A stretch of DNA of 9,040 nt from assembly GCA_019746155.1 (NCBI GenBank), contig JAIESJ010000167.1, forward strand, positions 1 to 9,040. Reading direction: 5' to 3'. A program made the position numbers and the translations under genes. Shown piece by piece: positions 1-7,793 of this stretch. The notes beneath the pieces are model-generated. The model was not told where the DNA came from. It worked only from the letters and a program-made list of their open reading frames with translations, and ran no database searches. The stretch comes from Burkholderiales bacterium. GTDB lineage: Bacteria > Pseudomonadota > Gammaproteobacteria > Burkholderiales > SG8-41. Within the stretch, counting starts at the first letter, position 1, and each line of letters starts with the position of its first letter.

Positions 1-140
1 TCTCCGGCACGCGCCGTAAGAATGACCTCCACTTCATAATCCATTGCCGCAGCCACCGTCGCCTGGAAAAACGGCGCACCCAGTTCCGCGGCGTTCCTGG
101 GGTCGGTATTCACCATCACAATCATCAGCTTGTCTGCCAT
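1..140 (-). CDS. DsrE-family protein, N-terminal part (runs off left edge)
   Basis: Only the first 46 codons are inside the window; the gene continues past base 1. The visible protein opens MADKLMIVMVNTDPRNAAEL and continues with GAPFFQATVAAAMDYEVEVI. This is a beta strand (KLMIVMVNTD), a helix carrying an Ala-rich segment, and a second strand (EVEVILT), the usual start of the small cytoplasmic DsrE/DsrF-like fold. Members of this family are about 110 to 130 residues long, and some act in sulfur transfer or are of unknown role. The active-site cysteine, where the family has one, would lie outside the window, so I do not assign a sulfur-relay role. The ATG at 140 is supported by GAGGAG six bases upstream. 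The gene lies 54 bases after galU on the same strand, with a candidate promoter in the gap. Family assignment is by recognition of the N-terminus and is fairly firm; function is open. Confidence 0.75.
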   Translation of the reverse strand, partial: MADKLMIVMVNTDPRNAAELGAPFFQATVAAAMDYEVEVILTARAG

Positions 141-146
141 GGCCAG

Positions 147-152
147 CTCCTC
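147..152 (-). promoter_or_regulatory. Ribosome binding site of the DsrE-family gene
   Basis: On the minus strand the bases read GAGGAG, six bases before the ATG at 140. It is the strongest Shine-Dalgarno match in the window and it fixes the start of the left-edge gene. It also suggests this gene is translated more efficiently than its upstream neighbours. Confidence 0.8.
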
Positions 153-158
153 TTCGTT

Positions 159-182
159 GTGTATTAGAACATTATAATACAC
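159..182 (-). promoter_or_regulatory. Candidate promoter -10 box inside an 8-bp inverted repeat (DsrE-family gene)
   Basis: The arms GTGTATTA (159-166) and TAATACAC (175-182) are a perfect inverted repeat with an 8-base spacer. A perfect TATAAT on the minus strand (176 to 171) sits across the spacer and right arm. No good -35 box lies 16 to 18 bases upstream: the bases there read AGTGAA at a 17-base spacing. The arms are AT-rich and have no following T run, so this is unlikely to be an intrinsic terminator for galU. A dyad over a -10 box is what a repressor or activator operator looks like, but no regulator can be named. The transcription start would fall near 164, giving a leader of about 24 bases. 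Confidence 0.45.
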
Positions 183-194
183 CAATGAAGAAAT

Positions 195-1076
195 TCACTT
201 CGGAATACGACAACCCATTTTTTTCAAGTGCTTACGAAATTCCGCCCCGACCTCGGGATGCTTGAGCGCGTAGGCAAGATTGGCCTTGAGATAACCCAGC
301 TTGCTGCCGCAATCATACCGCACGCCTTCGAACTCGTATGCCAGCACTTTTTCTTCCGCAAGCAGGCGGGCAATACCGTCGGTGAGCTGGACTTCACCGC
401 CGGCCCCCGGCCTGACGCGCTGCAGATGATGGAACACGCGCGAGGTCAGTATATAACGCCCGACGACACCCAACGCGGACGGTGCGGCGGCCGGCGCGGG
501 CTTTTCAACGATACCGGTAATGTGATGCGGCGATCGGGAACGCGTACCGATCCTGACGATGCCGTATTGCCGGGTTTGCCGACGCGCCACGTTTTCCACG
601 CCGATGACCGAACAAGCCTCCCGCCGGAATATCCTCGCCATCTGCGTCAGCACCCCCGGCTTGCCGTCGATCAGATCGTCGGCGAGCACCACGGCAAACG
701 GGTCGTCGCCGACCACCTGTTGCGCGCAAAGGATGGCGTGCCCCAGTCCCAGCGCCTCAGCCTGCCGCACATAGGTGCAGGACACGTTGCGCGGGATGAT
801 GCCACGCACCATCTTCAGCAACTGTGTGCTGCCGCGCTGTTCGAGTTCGGCCTCGAGTTCGAAAGCCTTGTCGAAATGATCCTCGATGGCACGCTTTCCC
901 CGCCCGGTGACAAAAATCAGTTCAGTGACGCCGGCCGCCACTGCCTCTTCCACCGCATACTGAATCAGCGGCTTGTCGACGATCGGCATCATTTCCTTGG
1001 GGCTCGCCTTGGTTGCGGGCAGGAAACGCGTGCCCATGCCGGCCACCGGAAACACCGCTTTGGTGATTTTGTTCAT
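195..1076 (-). CDS. galU: UTP--glucose-1-phosphate uridylyltransferase
   Basis: This cytoplasmic enzyme makes UDP-glucose and pyrophosphate from UTP and glucose-1-phosphate, supplying LPS, exopolysaccharide, trehalose and osmoregulated glucan synthesis. The 293-residue protein is close to the usual bacterial GalU length of about 300. It starts with the nucleotidyltransferase signature: GMGTRFLPATKASPKEMMPI at 13-32, then VDKPLIQY. Next come QAEALGLGHA (105-114), the metal-site region LADD (131-134), QYGIV (170-174), VEKP with its sugar-phosphate-binding Lys192 (190-193), GEVQLTD (227-233) and YDCGSKLGY (254-262). No key motif is missing. The ATG at 1076 lies 12 bases after the ligA stop and has GAGG eight bases upstream, so it is most likely co-transcribed with ligA. 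GalF-like non-catalytic paralogues are the main alternative, but the intact catalytic motifs argue against that. Confidence 0.96.
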   Translation of the reverse strand: MNKITKAVFPVAGMGTRFLPATKASPKEMMPIVDKPLIQYAVEEAVAAGVTELIFVTGRGKRAIEDHFDKAFELEAELEQRGSTQLLKMVRGIIPRNVSCTYVRQAEALGLGHAILCAQQVVGDDPFAVVLADDLIDGKPGVLTQMARIFRREACSVIGVENVARRQTRQYGIVRIGTRSRSPHHITGIVEKPAPAAAPSALGVVGRYILTSRVFHHLQRVRPGAGGEVQLTDGIARLLAEEKVLAYEFEGVRYDCGSKLGYLKANLAYALKHPEVGAEFRKHLKKMGCRIPK

Positions 1077-1084
1077 TTTTCTAT

Positions 1085-1088
1085 CCTC
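1085..1088 (-). promoter_or_regulatory. Ribosome binding site of galU
   Basis: On the minus strand GAGG starts right after the ligA TAA codon and is followed by ATAGAAAA and the galU ATG at 1076, a spacing of eight bases. The site fits in the 12-base gap between the two genes and supports both the start choice and a shared transcript. Confidence 0.75.
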
Positions 1089-3101
1089 TTATTCTTCAAG
1101 CAATTCCAGGAGCCCGCGCTCATCGAGCACGGAAATACCCAGCTCAACCGCCTTGTCGTATTTGCTGCCCGGGTCCGTGCCCACCACCACGTAATCGGTC
1201 TTTTTCGAAACGCCGCCAGTGACGCGGCCGCCTTTGGCCTCGATCCGTTCCTTCGCCTCATCGCGCGTAAGATTGGGCAGCGTGCCGGTGAGCACGAAAG
1301 CCTTGCCGCTCACCCGGCTCGAAACGCTGGCAGCGGGCGGCGTGCGCTCGAAGCTCACGCCGGCGGCCAGCAACTGCGCCACGGCTTCGCGATTATGCGG
1401 TTCGGCGAAAAATTGTGCGATGCTTTGCGCCACCACGGGGCCGACATCCGGCACCTGTTGCAGCGTCTGCTCGCCAGCCCGCATCAGCGGTTCCAGATCG
1501 CCGAAATAACGTGCAAGGTCGGCTGCGGTGCGCTCCCCGACGTTGCGGATGCCGAGCGCGAAAATGAAGCGTGCCAGCGTGGTACGCTTGCTTTTGTCGA
1601 TCGCGGCCACCACGTTGCCCGCCGACTTCTCCGCCATGCGCTCCAAGCCGGCCAGCGCAGCGATGTCCAGCCTGTAGAGATCGGCAGGCGTTTTGACGAT
1701 CTTGTTGTCGACGAGCTGGTCCACCAGCTTCTCGCCCAGGCCTTCGATATCCATCGCACGGCGCGACGCGAAATGCAACAGCGCCTGCTTGCGCTGCGCC
1801 GGGCAATAGAGTCCCGCAGTACAACGCGCCACCGCCTCGCCCTCGAGCCGCCTGACTGCTGAGCCGCACACCGGACATTTCACCGGCATGACGAAAATGC
1901 GCGCGTACGGATGACGTTGTTCCGCAACGACGCGCACCACCTCCGGAATAACGTCCCCGGCGCGGCGCACCACGACGGTATCGCCGATGCGGATGTCCTT
2001 GCGGCGGATTTCATCCTCGTTGTGCAGCGTGGCGTTGGTCACCGTGACCCCGCCGACAAATACCGGATTCAGCCGCGCCACCGGCGTCAGCGCCCCGGTT
2101 CTGCCGACCTGCACGTCGATGGCGACAATTTCGCTCAGCGCCTCCTCGGCCGGAAACTTGTGCGCCACTGCGAAACGCGGCGCACGCGATACGAAGCCGA
2201 GTTTCTGCTGCGCCGCGAGATCGTTCACCTTGTAGACCACGCCGTCGATGTCGTAGGGCAGCCGCGGCCGTCTGTCGCCGATTGCCCGATAGTAGTCCAG
2301 CAATCCGTTCACGCCCCTGACGACCTTGCGCTCCCGGGCGACCGGGAAATGATGCTCGATCAGATAATCCAGCAATTCGCTGTGCTTTCTGAACGCAGGG
2401 ATTCCTTCAGCCGCGCCCAGACCGTAGGCAAGAAAAGTAAGCCGGCGTGTCGCCGTGATGCGCGGGTCGAGCTGCCTGAGGGAACCTGCCGCGGCATTGC
2501 GCGGGTTAACGAATTCTTTTTCCCCCTTGTCACGCTGCGCGCGGTTGAGCTCCTCGAAATCCGCCTTCAGCATCAGCACTTCGCCCCGTACTTCCACCAG
2601 TGCCGGGGGGTGATGCCCGGCGAACCTGAGCGGAATCGCCCTCACCGTGCGCAGATTGACTGTCACGTCTTCTCCGGTGTAGCCGTCGCCCCGGGTCGCG
2701 CCGTGGATCAGCACCCCGCGTTCATAGGTAAGGCTGACCGCAAGGCCGTCGAACTTGGGCTCGGCCGTGTACTCGATTTCGTCAGCACCGAGCGCTTCGC
2801 GCATCCGCCGGTCGAATGCCGCGACTTCCTCTTCGTCGAAAGCATTGTTGAGCGACAGCATCGGCACACGGTGCCTGACCTCGGCGAACTCGGAAAGCGG
2901 CGCGCTGCCCACGCGCTGAGTGGGAGAATCGGGCGTGACGAGCTCCGGGTGAAGCGCTTCAAGCTCTTGCAGCTCGCGGAGCAGCCGGTCGTATTCCGCG
3001 TCGGAAATCAGCGGCTGATCGAGCGCGTAATACTGATAATTATGCCGTTCGATGTCCTCGCGCAGCCGGTTGATACGCGCCTTGACGTTTTGCGGAGCCA
3101 T
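1089..3101 (-). CDS. ligA: NAD-dependent DNA ligase LigA
   Basis: LigA seals nicks in duplex DNA using NAD+, joining Okazaki fragments and completing excision repair. The 670-residue protein is the standard length and has the full domain order. Domain Ia, which binds NMN, spans about 1-70, with HNYQYYALDQPLISDAEYD at 20-38. The adenylation domain carries the nucleophile Lys116 in KFDG (116-119), TRGDGYTGEDVT (136-147), EVRGEV (170-175), FVNPRNAAAGSLRQLD (197-212), and DIDGVVYKVN (284-293). The OB fold follows at about 320-400. Then come a four-cysteine zinc finger (Cys409, 412, 427, 433), helix-hairpin-helix repeats at about 440-580, and a C-terminal BRCT domain from about 595 (KAFVLTGTLPNLTRDEA). 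The ATG at 3101 touches the zipA TAA (TAAATG) and has no visible Shine-Dalgarno sequence, so translation is probably coupled to zipA. The zipA-ligA pair is also adjacent in gammaproteobacteria such as E. coli. Confidence 0.98.
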   Translation of the reverse strand: MAPQNVKARINRLREDIERHNYQYYALDQPLISDAEYDRLLRELQELEALHPELVTPDSPTQRVGSAPLSEFAEVRHRVPMLSLNNAFDEEEVAAFDRRMREALGADEIEYTAEPKFDGLAVSLTYERGVLIHGATRGDGYTGEDVTVNLRTVRAIPLRFAGHHPPALVEVRGEVLMLKADFEELNRAQRDKGEKEFVNPRNAAAGSLRQLDPRITATRRLTFLAYGLGAAEGIPAFRKHSELLDYLIEHHFPVARERKVVRGVNGLLDYYRAIGDRRPRLPYDIDGVVYKVNDLAAQQKLGFVSRAPRFAVAHKFPAEEALSEIVAIDVQVGRTGALTPVARLNPVFVGGVTVTNATLHNEDEIRRKDIRIGDTVVVRRAGDVIPEVVRVVAEQRHPYARIFVMPVKCPVCGSAVRRLEGEAVARCTAGLYCPAQRKQALLHFASRRAMDIEGLGEKLVDQLVDNKIVKTPADLYRLDIAALAGLERMAEKSAGNVVAAIDKSKRTTLARFIFALGIRNVGERTAADLARYFGDLEPLMRAGEQTLQQVPDVGPVVAQSIAQFFAEPHNREAVAQLLAAGVSFERTPPAASVSSRVSGKAFVLTGTLPNLTRDEAKERIEAKGGRVTGGVSKKTDYVVVGTDPGSKYDKAVELGISVLDERGLLELLEE

Positions 3102-4217
3102 TTATGAAAACAGGCGCAGCGCGCGTTCACTCCCGGCCTGGATGCCGCGTGCTTCCATCTTCGCATAAATTGCCCCCAGCTGCCGCCTGATCTTGGCGAT
3201 GCCGGGATCGTTGAGCGCGACTCTGTTGTCGTCCACCAGCCGCCCGCCGAGTGTCTGGGCGAAGCTCCTGCCGATTTCGACCATGCGGTCGAAAGCCTTT
3301 TGACCGTCGGCAACCCGCGGCACGTCGAGCAGCAGCGTAATGCCGGTGGTGGACAGGCTCTTGATCTGTTCGGGAATGAACGGTGCCGGTTCGTGATTAT
3401 CGAGCGTGAACAGCGTCCGCCGCTCGTCGTTGCGGTAGTGAAACACGCCCTCGGGCTCGAGCTTGAAACCGGCCGCTTCCGCCAGTGCGCGGATTTTGGT
3501 ACCGGAAAATGCTCCGGATTCCGGGGCCACGATGTTGATGCCGACGGCCACGTCGACCTCGGCACAAAAGCCGTCGAGTGCGCGCGCCAGCGCGAGTGCC
3601 TCCCCGATGCCGGGAAGCGTCACCGCCGCCGGAATCCTGCCGGCGCAACTCTTGATCGCGTCACAGAAGGCGGCAAGCTGCGCCGAATTGACGGGCCCGG
3701 TTCGATTGACCAGTTGCAATGCCAGACACAGCCTGGCATAGCGGCCGCCGCCAGTACATACCAGATCTTCCCATTGACCGGCATCCGCATTGAAGCCGGC
3801 GCCGCGGGCGGGCTTGCCGCAAACCGCAATCTTGCTCAGCAGCTCGCCGATCAGCGCATCTGAAACCGGCGTGCTGGCATCGATCCGGGCGATAAAATCG
3901 ATTGTCGGATCCAGGCCCGGCGCAAGCGCTTCGCGTGCAATCGCGATGGGCGCCTGCTCGGGCTCGGGCAATGTGGTCTCGGTGCCATCTTCCGGGGTTG
4001 CAGCAGACAAGCCTTGCAGCGGCGGCAGCTGCGGTTCGATACGTTGGTCGGCAGCCGGTGACAACGGCGCTGTCCTGAGCAGCACGTCGTCGTGCTCCGC
4101 GCCAAAGGCCTGCTCGAGCTTGCGCCGCAGCTTGCGTTCCTGCGCCCAGTTGAACAGATAAACCGCGCCGACGACCACTACACCGATCACCAGCAGGCTG
4201 ATCTGCAGATCGCTCAT
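3102..4217 (-). CDS. zipA: Cell division protein ZipA (FtsZ membrane anchor)
   Basis: ZipA tethers FtsZ to the inner membrane at midcell. The 371-residue product begins MSDLQISLLVIGVVVVGAVY: a short outside segment, one transmembrane helix (about 5-23), then a basic cytoplasmic stretch (QERKLRRKLEQ). A Pro/Glu-rich linker covers about 45-105. The C-terminal FtsZ-binding domain lies at about 222-365 and matches the ZipA family in pattern: a first strand VDVAVGINIV, a helix ending in AEAAGFKLEPEGVFHYRND, RTLFTLDNHEPAPFIPE, TTGITLLLDVPRV, then a helix and LGGRLVDDNR. Residues 105-222 look like a second, degraded copy of the same fold. The ATG at 4217 has AGAGG seven bases upstream and gives the expected membrane helix. 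A longer frame open from 4412 would run deep into smc and is not credible. The gene starts 17 bases after the smc stop and abuts ligA. ZipA sequences diverge strongly, so the call rests on fold pattern plus synteny. Confidence 0.92.
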   Translation of the reverse strand: MSDLQISLLVIGVVVVGAVYLFNWAQERKLRRKLEQAFGAEHDDVLLRTAPLSPAADQRIEPQLPPLQGLSAATPEDGTETTLPEPEQAPIAIAREALAPGLDPTIDFIARIDASTPVSDALIGELLSKIAVCGKPARGAGFNADAGQWEDLVCTGGGRYARLCLALQLVNRTGPVNSAQLAAFCDAIKSCAGRIPAAVTLPGIGEALALARALDGFCAEVDVAVGINIVAPESGAFSGTKIRALAEAAGFKLEPEGVFHYRNDERRTLFTLDNHEPAPFIPEQIKSLSTTGITLLLDVPRVADGQKAFDRMVEIGRSFAQTLGGRLVDDNRVALNDPGIAKIRRQLGAIYAKMEARGIQAGSERALRLFS

Positions 4218-4224
4218 AAAGTAG

Positions 4225-4229
4225 CCTCT
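4225..4229 (-). promoter_or_regulatory. Ribosome binding site deciding the zipA start
   Basis: On the minus strand AGAGG sits in the 17-base smc-zipA gap, seven bases before the ATG at 4217. It favours this start over the upstream in-frame ATG at 4412, which lies inside smc. Confidence 0.7.
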
Positions 4230-4234
4230 GCGGC

Positions 4235-7200
4235 TCAGGCCGCTTCTTCGGTCAGCTTCATTGCTTCTTCGATATCCACCGCCACCACGCGCGACACACC
4301 GGCTTCCTGCATGGTGATGCCGAGCAGCTGGTTGGCGATCTCCATGGTGATCTTGTTGTGGCTGATGAACAGAAACTGCGAGTGCTCGGACATTTTCCTG
4401 ACCAAATCGCAAAAGCGTTCCGTGTTATGGTCATCGAGCGGCGCATCGACTTCGTCGAGCAGGCAGAACGGCGCGGGATTGAGCTGGAACATCGAGAACA
4501 CCAGCGACAGCGCGGTAAGCGCTTTCTCGCCCCCTGACAGCAGATGGATCGAGGTGTTCTTCTTGCCCGGCGGCTGCGCGATGACCTGCACTCCGCTGTC
4601 GAGGATCTCCTCTCCCGTCAGCACCAGCCTGGCGTTGCCGCCGCCGAACAGCGCCGGAAACATCTGGCTGAAATGCCGGTTGACCTCGTCGAACGTGTGC
4701 TGCAGGCGCTCGCGCGTCTCGCGGTCGATGCGCCGGATCGCGTCTTCCAGCGTCGCCATGGCCTCGGTCAGGTCAAGCGACTGCGCATCGAGATAGTTCT
4801 TGCGCTCCTGGCCGGCTTGCAGTTCCTCAAGCGCAGCCAGGTTGACCGCGCCCAACGCCTTGATTTCCTCGTTGAGGCGTCCGATTTCGGTTTGCAGGGC
4901 GCCGGAGCGCATGCCTTTTTCCAGCAGCGCGGAAAGCTCCTCCTCGTGTGCGCCGGCTTCGGCCAATTGCTGTGCAAACTGTTCTTCGGTCAGCCGCGCT
5001 TCCTGCTCCCTGAGCCGCACCTCATTAATGCGCTCGCGCAGCGGCCCGAGCTTCTGTTCGCAGGTCAGCCGCTCCTGCTCGATTTCCTTGAGCTGTGACT
5101 CCATGCCCTCCAACGCGTCGCGGGCCTGGGCCAGCGCCTGCTCGCGTTGTCCGCGCACCGTCAAAGCCAGTTGCAGCTGGCTTTGCCACGGCCCTTCGTC
5201 AAAACCGGCGAGTTCCTGCTGTACCGTATCAATATTCGCGCTGAGGTTGGAAATGTTCTCCGAGAAAACTCTTGCGGAATTTTCTATCTCATTGATTTTG
5301 CTAATTGAAGACCTGAGATGAAACAGCGCCTCCTGGTGTTCGCGCTGGGCCTTTTGCAGCACTTCGCGCTGCTGGCTCAATACCGATTCGGCACGGCGGT
5401 AAAGGTCGGTGGCCAATTCCAGTTGCTGCCGCAATTCGGACACCTCTTGTTGCAACCGCGCCAGATTGGTTTCGGCAACCTGCCGGTGTTCCGTTTCCGC
5501 AGCGCTGTGGTCCGCGATTTCCCGCAGCTCGGCGGCGATCTGCTCGCCGCGCTGCGTCAGGCGCTGCGCCTGCTCAGACAAGCGCAGCGCCTCCATTTGA
5601 ACGCTGTGGTGCCGCTGCTGATTCTCATCGACCGTCTGGCGCAGAGCGTTGAGTTCCGCCTTGTGTGCCTCGATTTCCTGCTCCACTGCGGACACTTCGG
5701 CCCTGAGGTTTGCAAGCTGCGCCTGTTCGCCGCCGATTGTCGTCTGCAGCTGCTCGATTTCGCGCTGCCGCGACAATACGCCGTGCAACTCGGAGTCGGG
5801 TGCATAAAAGCTCACGCTGTGGCGTGTGAAGATATGTCCTTCGCGCGATACCAGCAGGGCGCCGGCCGGCAGCTGCCGCCGCAGTTCCAGGCCGGCCGCG
5901 GCATCCGTTACCACGAATACGCCGTGCAGCCACTCGGCCAGCACCGCTTCCAGCCGCGCATCGCGGCAGGTTACATAGCGTTGCAACGGCTCCAGCCCGG
6001 ACAGTGCCGGCGCAGCGTCCGCCACGCCACCGGCGCCATCAGCCCCGCTGGCGTCGAATACCGTCATCTTTCCCGGCGGCGCATCGCGCAGCCACGCGGC
6101 GGATTGACCGAGAGGGTCGAGCGCAATGCCGTTCAGGCGCTCGTCGAGCACCGCTTCCAGCGCATCTTCCCAGCCGGATTCGATGGCGATGCCCTGCCAC
6201 AGACGCGGCGCCTTGTCGAGCGCGCGCGACGCAAGCCAGTCTTCCATGTCGGCGCCGCGCGCCAGGCGGTCCTGCAGCTGCTGCAGCGCGTGAAGGCGCG
6301 CCTCGCTGCCGGTCACACGCTGGACCGCGGCATCGAGCGCGTCGTTCTTCTCGCGCAACCCCTGCTCCAGCTGCGGCAGGAGCAGTTCCTTGTGCGTGAG
6401 CGCCGCACGCTGCTCGGCAAGAGCGGTTTCCAGCGTCTGCATTTGCTGGCGCATGTTTTCCACAGCCGTCGCATCCGGCACAGGCAGCGCCTGCTGCTCT
6501 TCAAGCAGACGCTCCCCGCGCTGCGCCAGCTGCTCGAGCACGCGTTGCGCGTGTTCGAGCTTGGTCTGCTCCACCTGCAGGCCCTGTTCGGCCTGGGCCA
6601 GGCTGCGCTGCAGGTCGTCGCGGCGGTTGTTGGTCGCGCGGTAGGCTTCCTCGGCAACCGGCAGCTTCTCGGTCTCGGCCGCCACACGTGTTTCGTATTC
6701 CGCAACCTGCTCCTCGGCGCGCGCTTTCTCGCCGCGCCACTGCTCAAGATTTTCCTGGGCTGCCGCGAGCTGCGACTGACTGTTTTCAAGCTGTGAGCGT
6801 AATGCCGCCAGCTGATGCTCGACGCGGCTTCGGTTCTCACGTACATGGGCAATCTGCTGCTCGAGCCGCGCCACTTCGGCGTTGGCCTCATAGAGGGCAC
6901 CCTGCGCGGCGTGCATTTCGTCGCTCACGCGGTAATGCTGCGAGCGCATTTCTTCCAGACGCTTCTCGGCGTCCCGCAGCTTTGCCGTTTCACCCTCGAG
7001 TTCGATGCCCAGGCGCTCGATTTCCTTGAGGTGGCGCTTGCGGCTCGCCGCCGCCTCCTGCTTCTTGGTGAACCACATCAGGTTTTGCGTCGTCTGCAGC
7101 TCATCCTGCAACTCGCGGTAACGCCTAGCGACCTCGGCCTGCGCCTGCAAGTGTTCGATCTGCTTGTCGAGTTCCTGGCGGATATCGTCCACGCGCAGCA

Positions 7201-7771
7201 GGTTCTCACGCGTGTCCTTGAGCCTCGACTCGGTTTCGCGCCGGCGTTCGCGGTACTTCGACACCCCCGCCGCCTCTTCCAGAAAGACGCGCAGTTCCTC
7301 GGGCTTGGCCTCGATCACGCGCGAAATCATTCCTTGCTCGATGATGGCGTAAGCGCGCGCGCCCAGGCCGGTGCCGAGAAAAATGTCGGCAATGTCGCGG
7401 CGCCTCACGTGGATGTTGTTGATATAGTAGGAGGAATCGCCATCGCGCTCGAGAATGCGCTTGATCGAGATCTCGCCGTACTTCGACCACTGCCCGGCGG
7501 CCTTGCCCAGGCTGTTGTCGAAAATGAGCTCGACACTCGCACGATTGACCGGTTTCCTTTCCCCCGAGCCGTTGAACAACACGTCCTGCATGGTCTCGCC
7601 GCGCAGGTGTTTGGCCGAGGTTTCACCCAGCACCCAGCGCACGGCGTCGATAATATTCGACTTGCCGCAGCCGTTGGGGCCGACGATGCCGACCAGCTGG
7701 CTGGGAACGGGGATACGGGTGGGATCTACGAAGGACTTGAAACCAGCAAGGTTGATTTGAGTGAGGCGCAA
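4235..7771 (-). CDS. smc: Chromosome segregation protein SMC (condensin subunit)
   Basis: SMC is the ATPase core of the bacterial condensin; with ScpA and ScpB it loops and aligns chromosome arms. At 1178 residues it is a typical full-length SMC. The N-terminal head has Walker A GPNGCGKS (31-38), the arginine finger position Arg57 in KHLRGE, and a Q-loop at IIEQG (143-147). A coiled coil rich in Glu, Gln, Arg and Leu runs from about 165 to 510. The hinge spans about 515-670, from LWQGIAIESGWEDALEAVL to GHIFTRHSVSFYAPDSEL, and a second coiled coil runs to about 1010. The C-terminal head has the signature LSGGEKALTALSL (1078-1090), Walker B FCLLDE with catalytic Glu1107, and VDAPLDDHN. The start is TTG at 7771: an in-frame TAA lies 24 bases upstream with no ATG or GTG between, and the family N-terminus begins exactly here. 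Only a weak AGG precedes it. smc leads the minus-strand operon; scpA and scpB are not in the window. Confidence 0.97.
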   Translation of the reverse strand: MRLTQINLAGFKSFVDPTRIPVPSQLVGIVGPNGCGKSNIIDAVRWVLGETSAKHLRGETMQDVLFNGSGERKPVNRASVELIFDNSLGKAAGQWSKYGEISIKRILERDGDSSYYINNIHVRRRDIADIFLGTGLGARAYAIIEQGMISRVIEAKPEELRVFLEEAAGVSKYRERRRETESRLKDTRENLLRVDDIRQELDKQIEHLQAQAEVARRYRELQDELQTTQNLMWFTKKQEAAASRKRHLKEIERLGIELEGETAKLRDAEKRLEEMRSQHYRVSDEMHAAQGALYEANAEVARLEQQIAHVRENRSRVEHQLAALRSQLENSQSQLAAAQENLEQWRGEKARAEEQVAEYETRVAAETEKLPVAEEAYRATNNRRDDLQRSLAQAEQGLQVEQTKLEHAQRVLEQLAQRGERLLEEQQALPVPDATAVENMRQQMQTLETALAEQRAALTHKELLLPQLEQGLREKNDALDAAVQRVTGSEARLHALQQLQDRLARGADMEDWLASRALDKAPRLWQGIAIESGWEDALEAVLDERLNGIALDPLGQSAAWLRDAPPGKMTVFDASGADGAGGVADAAPALSGLEPLQRYVTCRDARLEAVLAEWLHGVFVVTDAAAGLELRRQLPAGALLVSREGHIFTRHSVSFYAPDSELHGVLSRQREIEQLQTTIGGEQAQLANLRAEVSAVEQEIEAHKAELNALRQTVDENQQRHHSVQMEALRLSEQAQRLTQRGEQIAAELREIADHSAAETEHRQVAETNLARLQQEVSELRQQLELATDLYRRAESVLSQQREVLQKAQREHQEALFHLRSSISKINEIENSARVFSENISNLSANIDTVQQELAGFDEGPWQSQLQLALTVRGQREQALAQARDALEGMESQLKEIEQERLTCEQKLGPLRERINEVRLREQEARLTEEQFAQQLAEAGAHEEELSALLEKGMRSGALQTEIGRLNEEIKALGAVNLAALEELQAGQERKNYLDAQSLDLTEAMATLEDAIRRIDRETRERLQHTFDEVNRHFSQMFPALFGGGNARLVLTGEEILDSGVQVIAQPPGKKNTSIHLLSGGEKALTALSLVFSMFQLNPAPFCLLDEVDAPLDDHNTERFCDLVRKMSEHSQFLFISHNKITMEIANQLLGITMQEAGVSRVVAVDIEEAMKLTEEAA

Positions 7772-7793
7772 TTTTTTTTGATGCCTGAAAGGT

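Noticed and set aside
44..265. Short plus-strand frame across the DsrE-family start and galU end
   Set aside because: It overlaps two well-supported minus-strand gene ends, is Pro- and Ser-rich, and has no recognisable domain or ribosome binding site.
228..3107. Long plus-strand open frames (228-1862 and 1911-3107) antisense to galU, ligA and the zipA end
   Set aside because: They are codon-aligned with the real minus-strand genes. In that frame a stop needs TTA, CTA or TCA in the sense gene, which GC-rich genes rarely use, so long shadows are expected. Their translations are rich in His, Arg and Ala and match no family I know.
4218..4412. N-terminal extension of zipA to an ATG at 4412
   Set aside because: It would overlap the smc C-terminus, put a His- and Arg-rich stretch before the membrane helix, and ignore the good ribosome binding site at 4225-4229.
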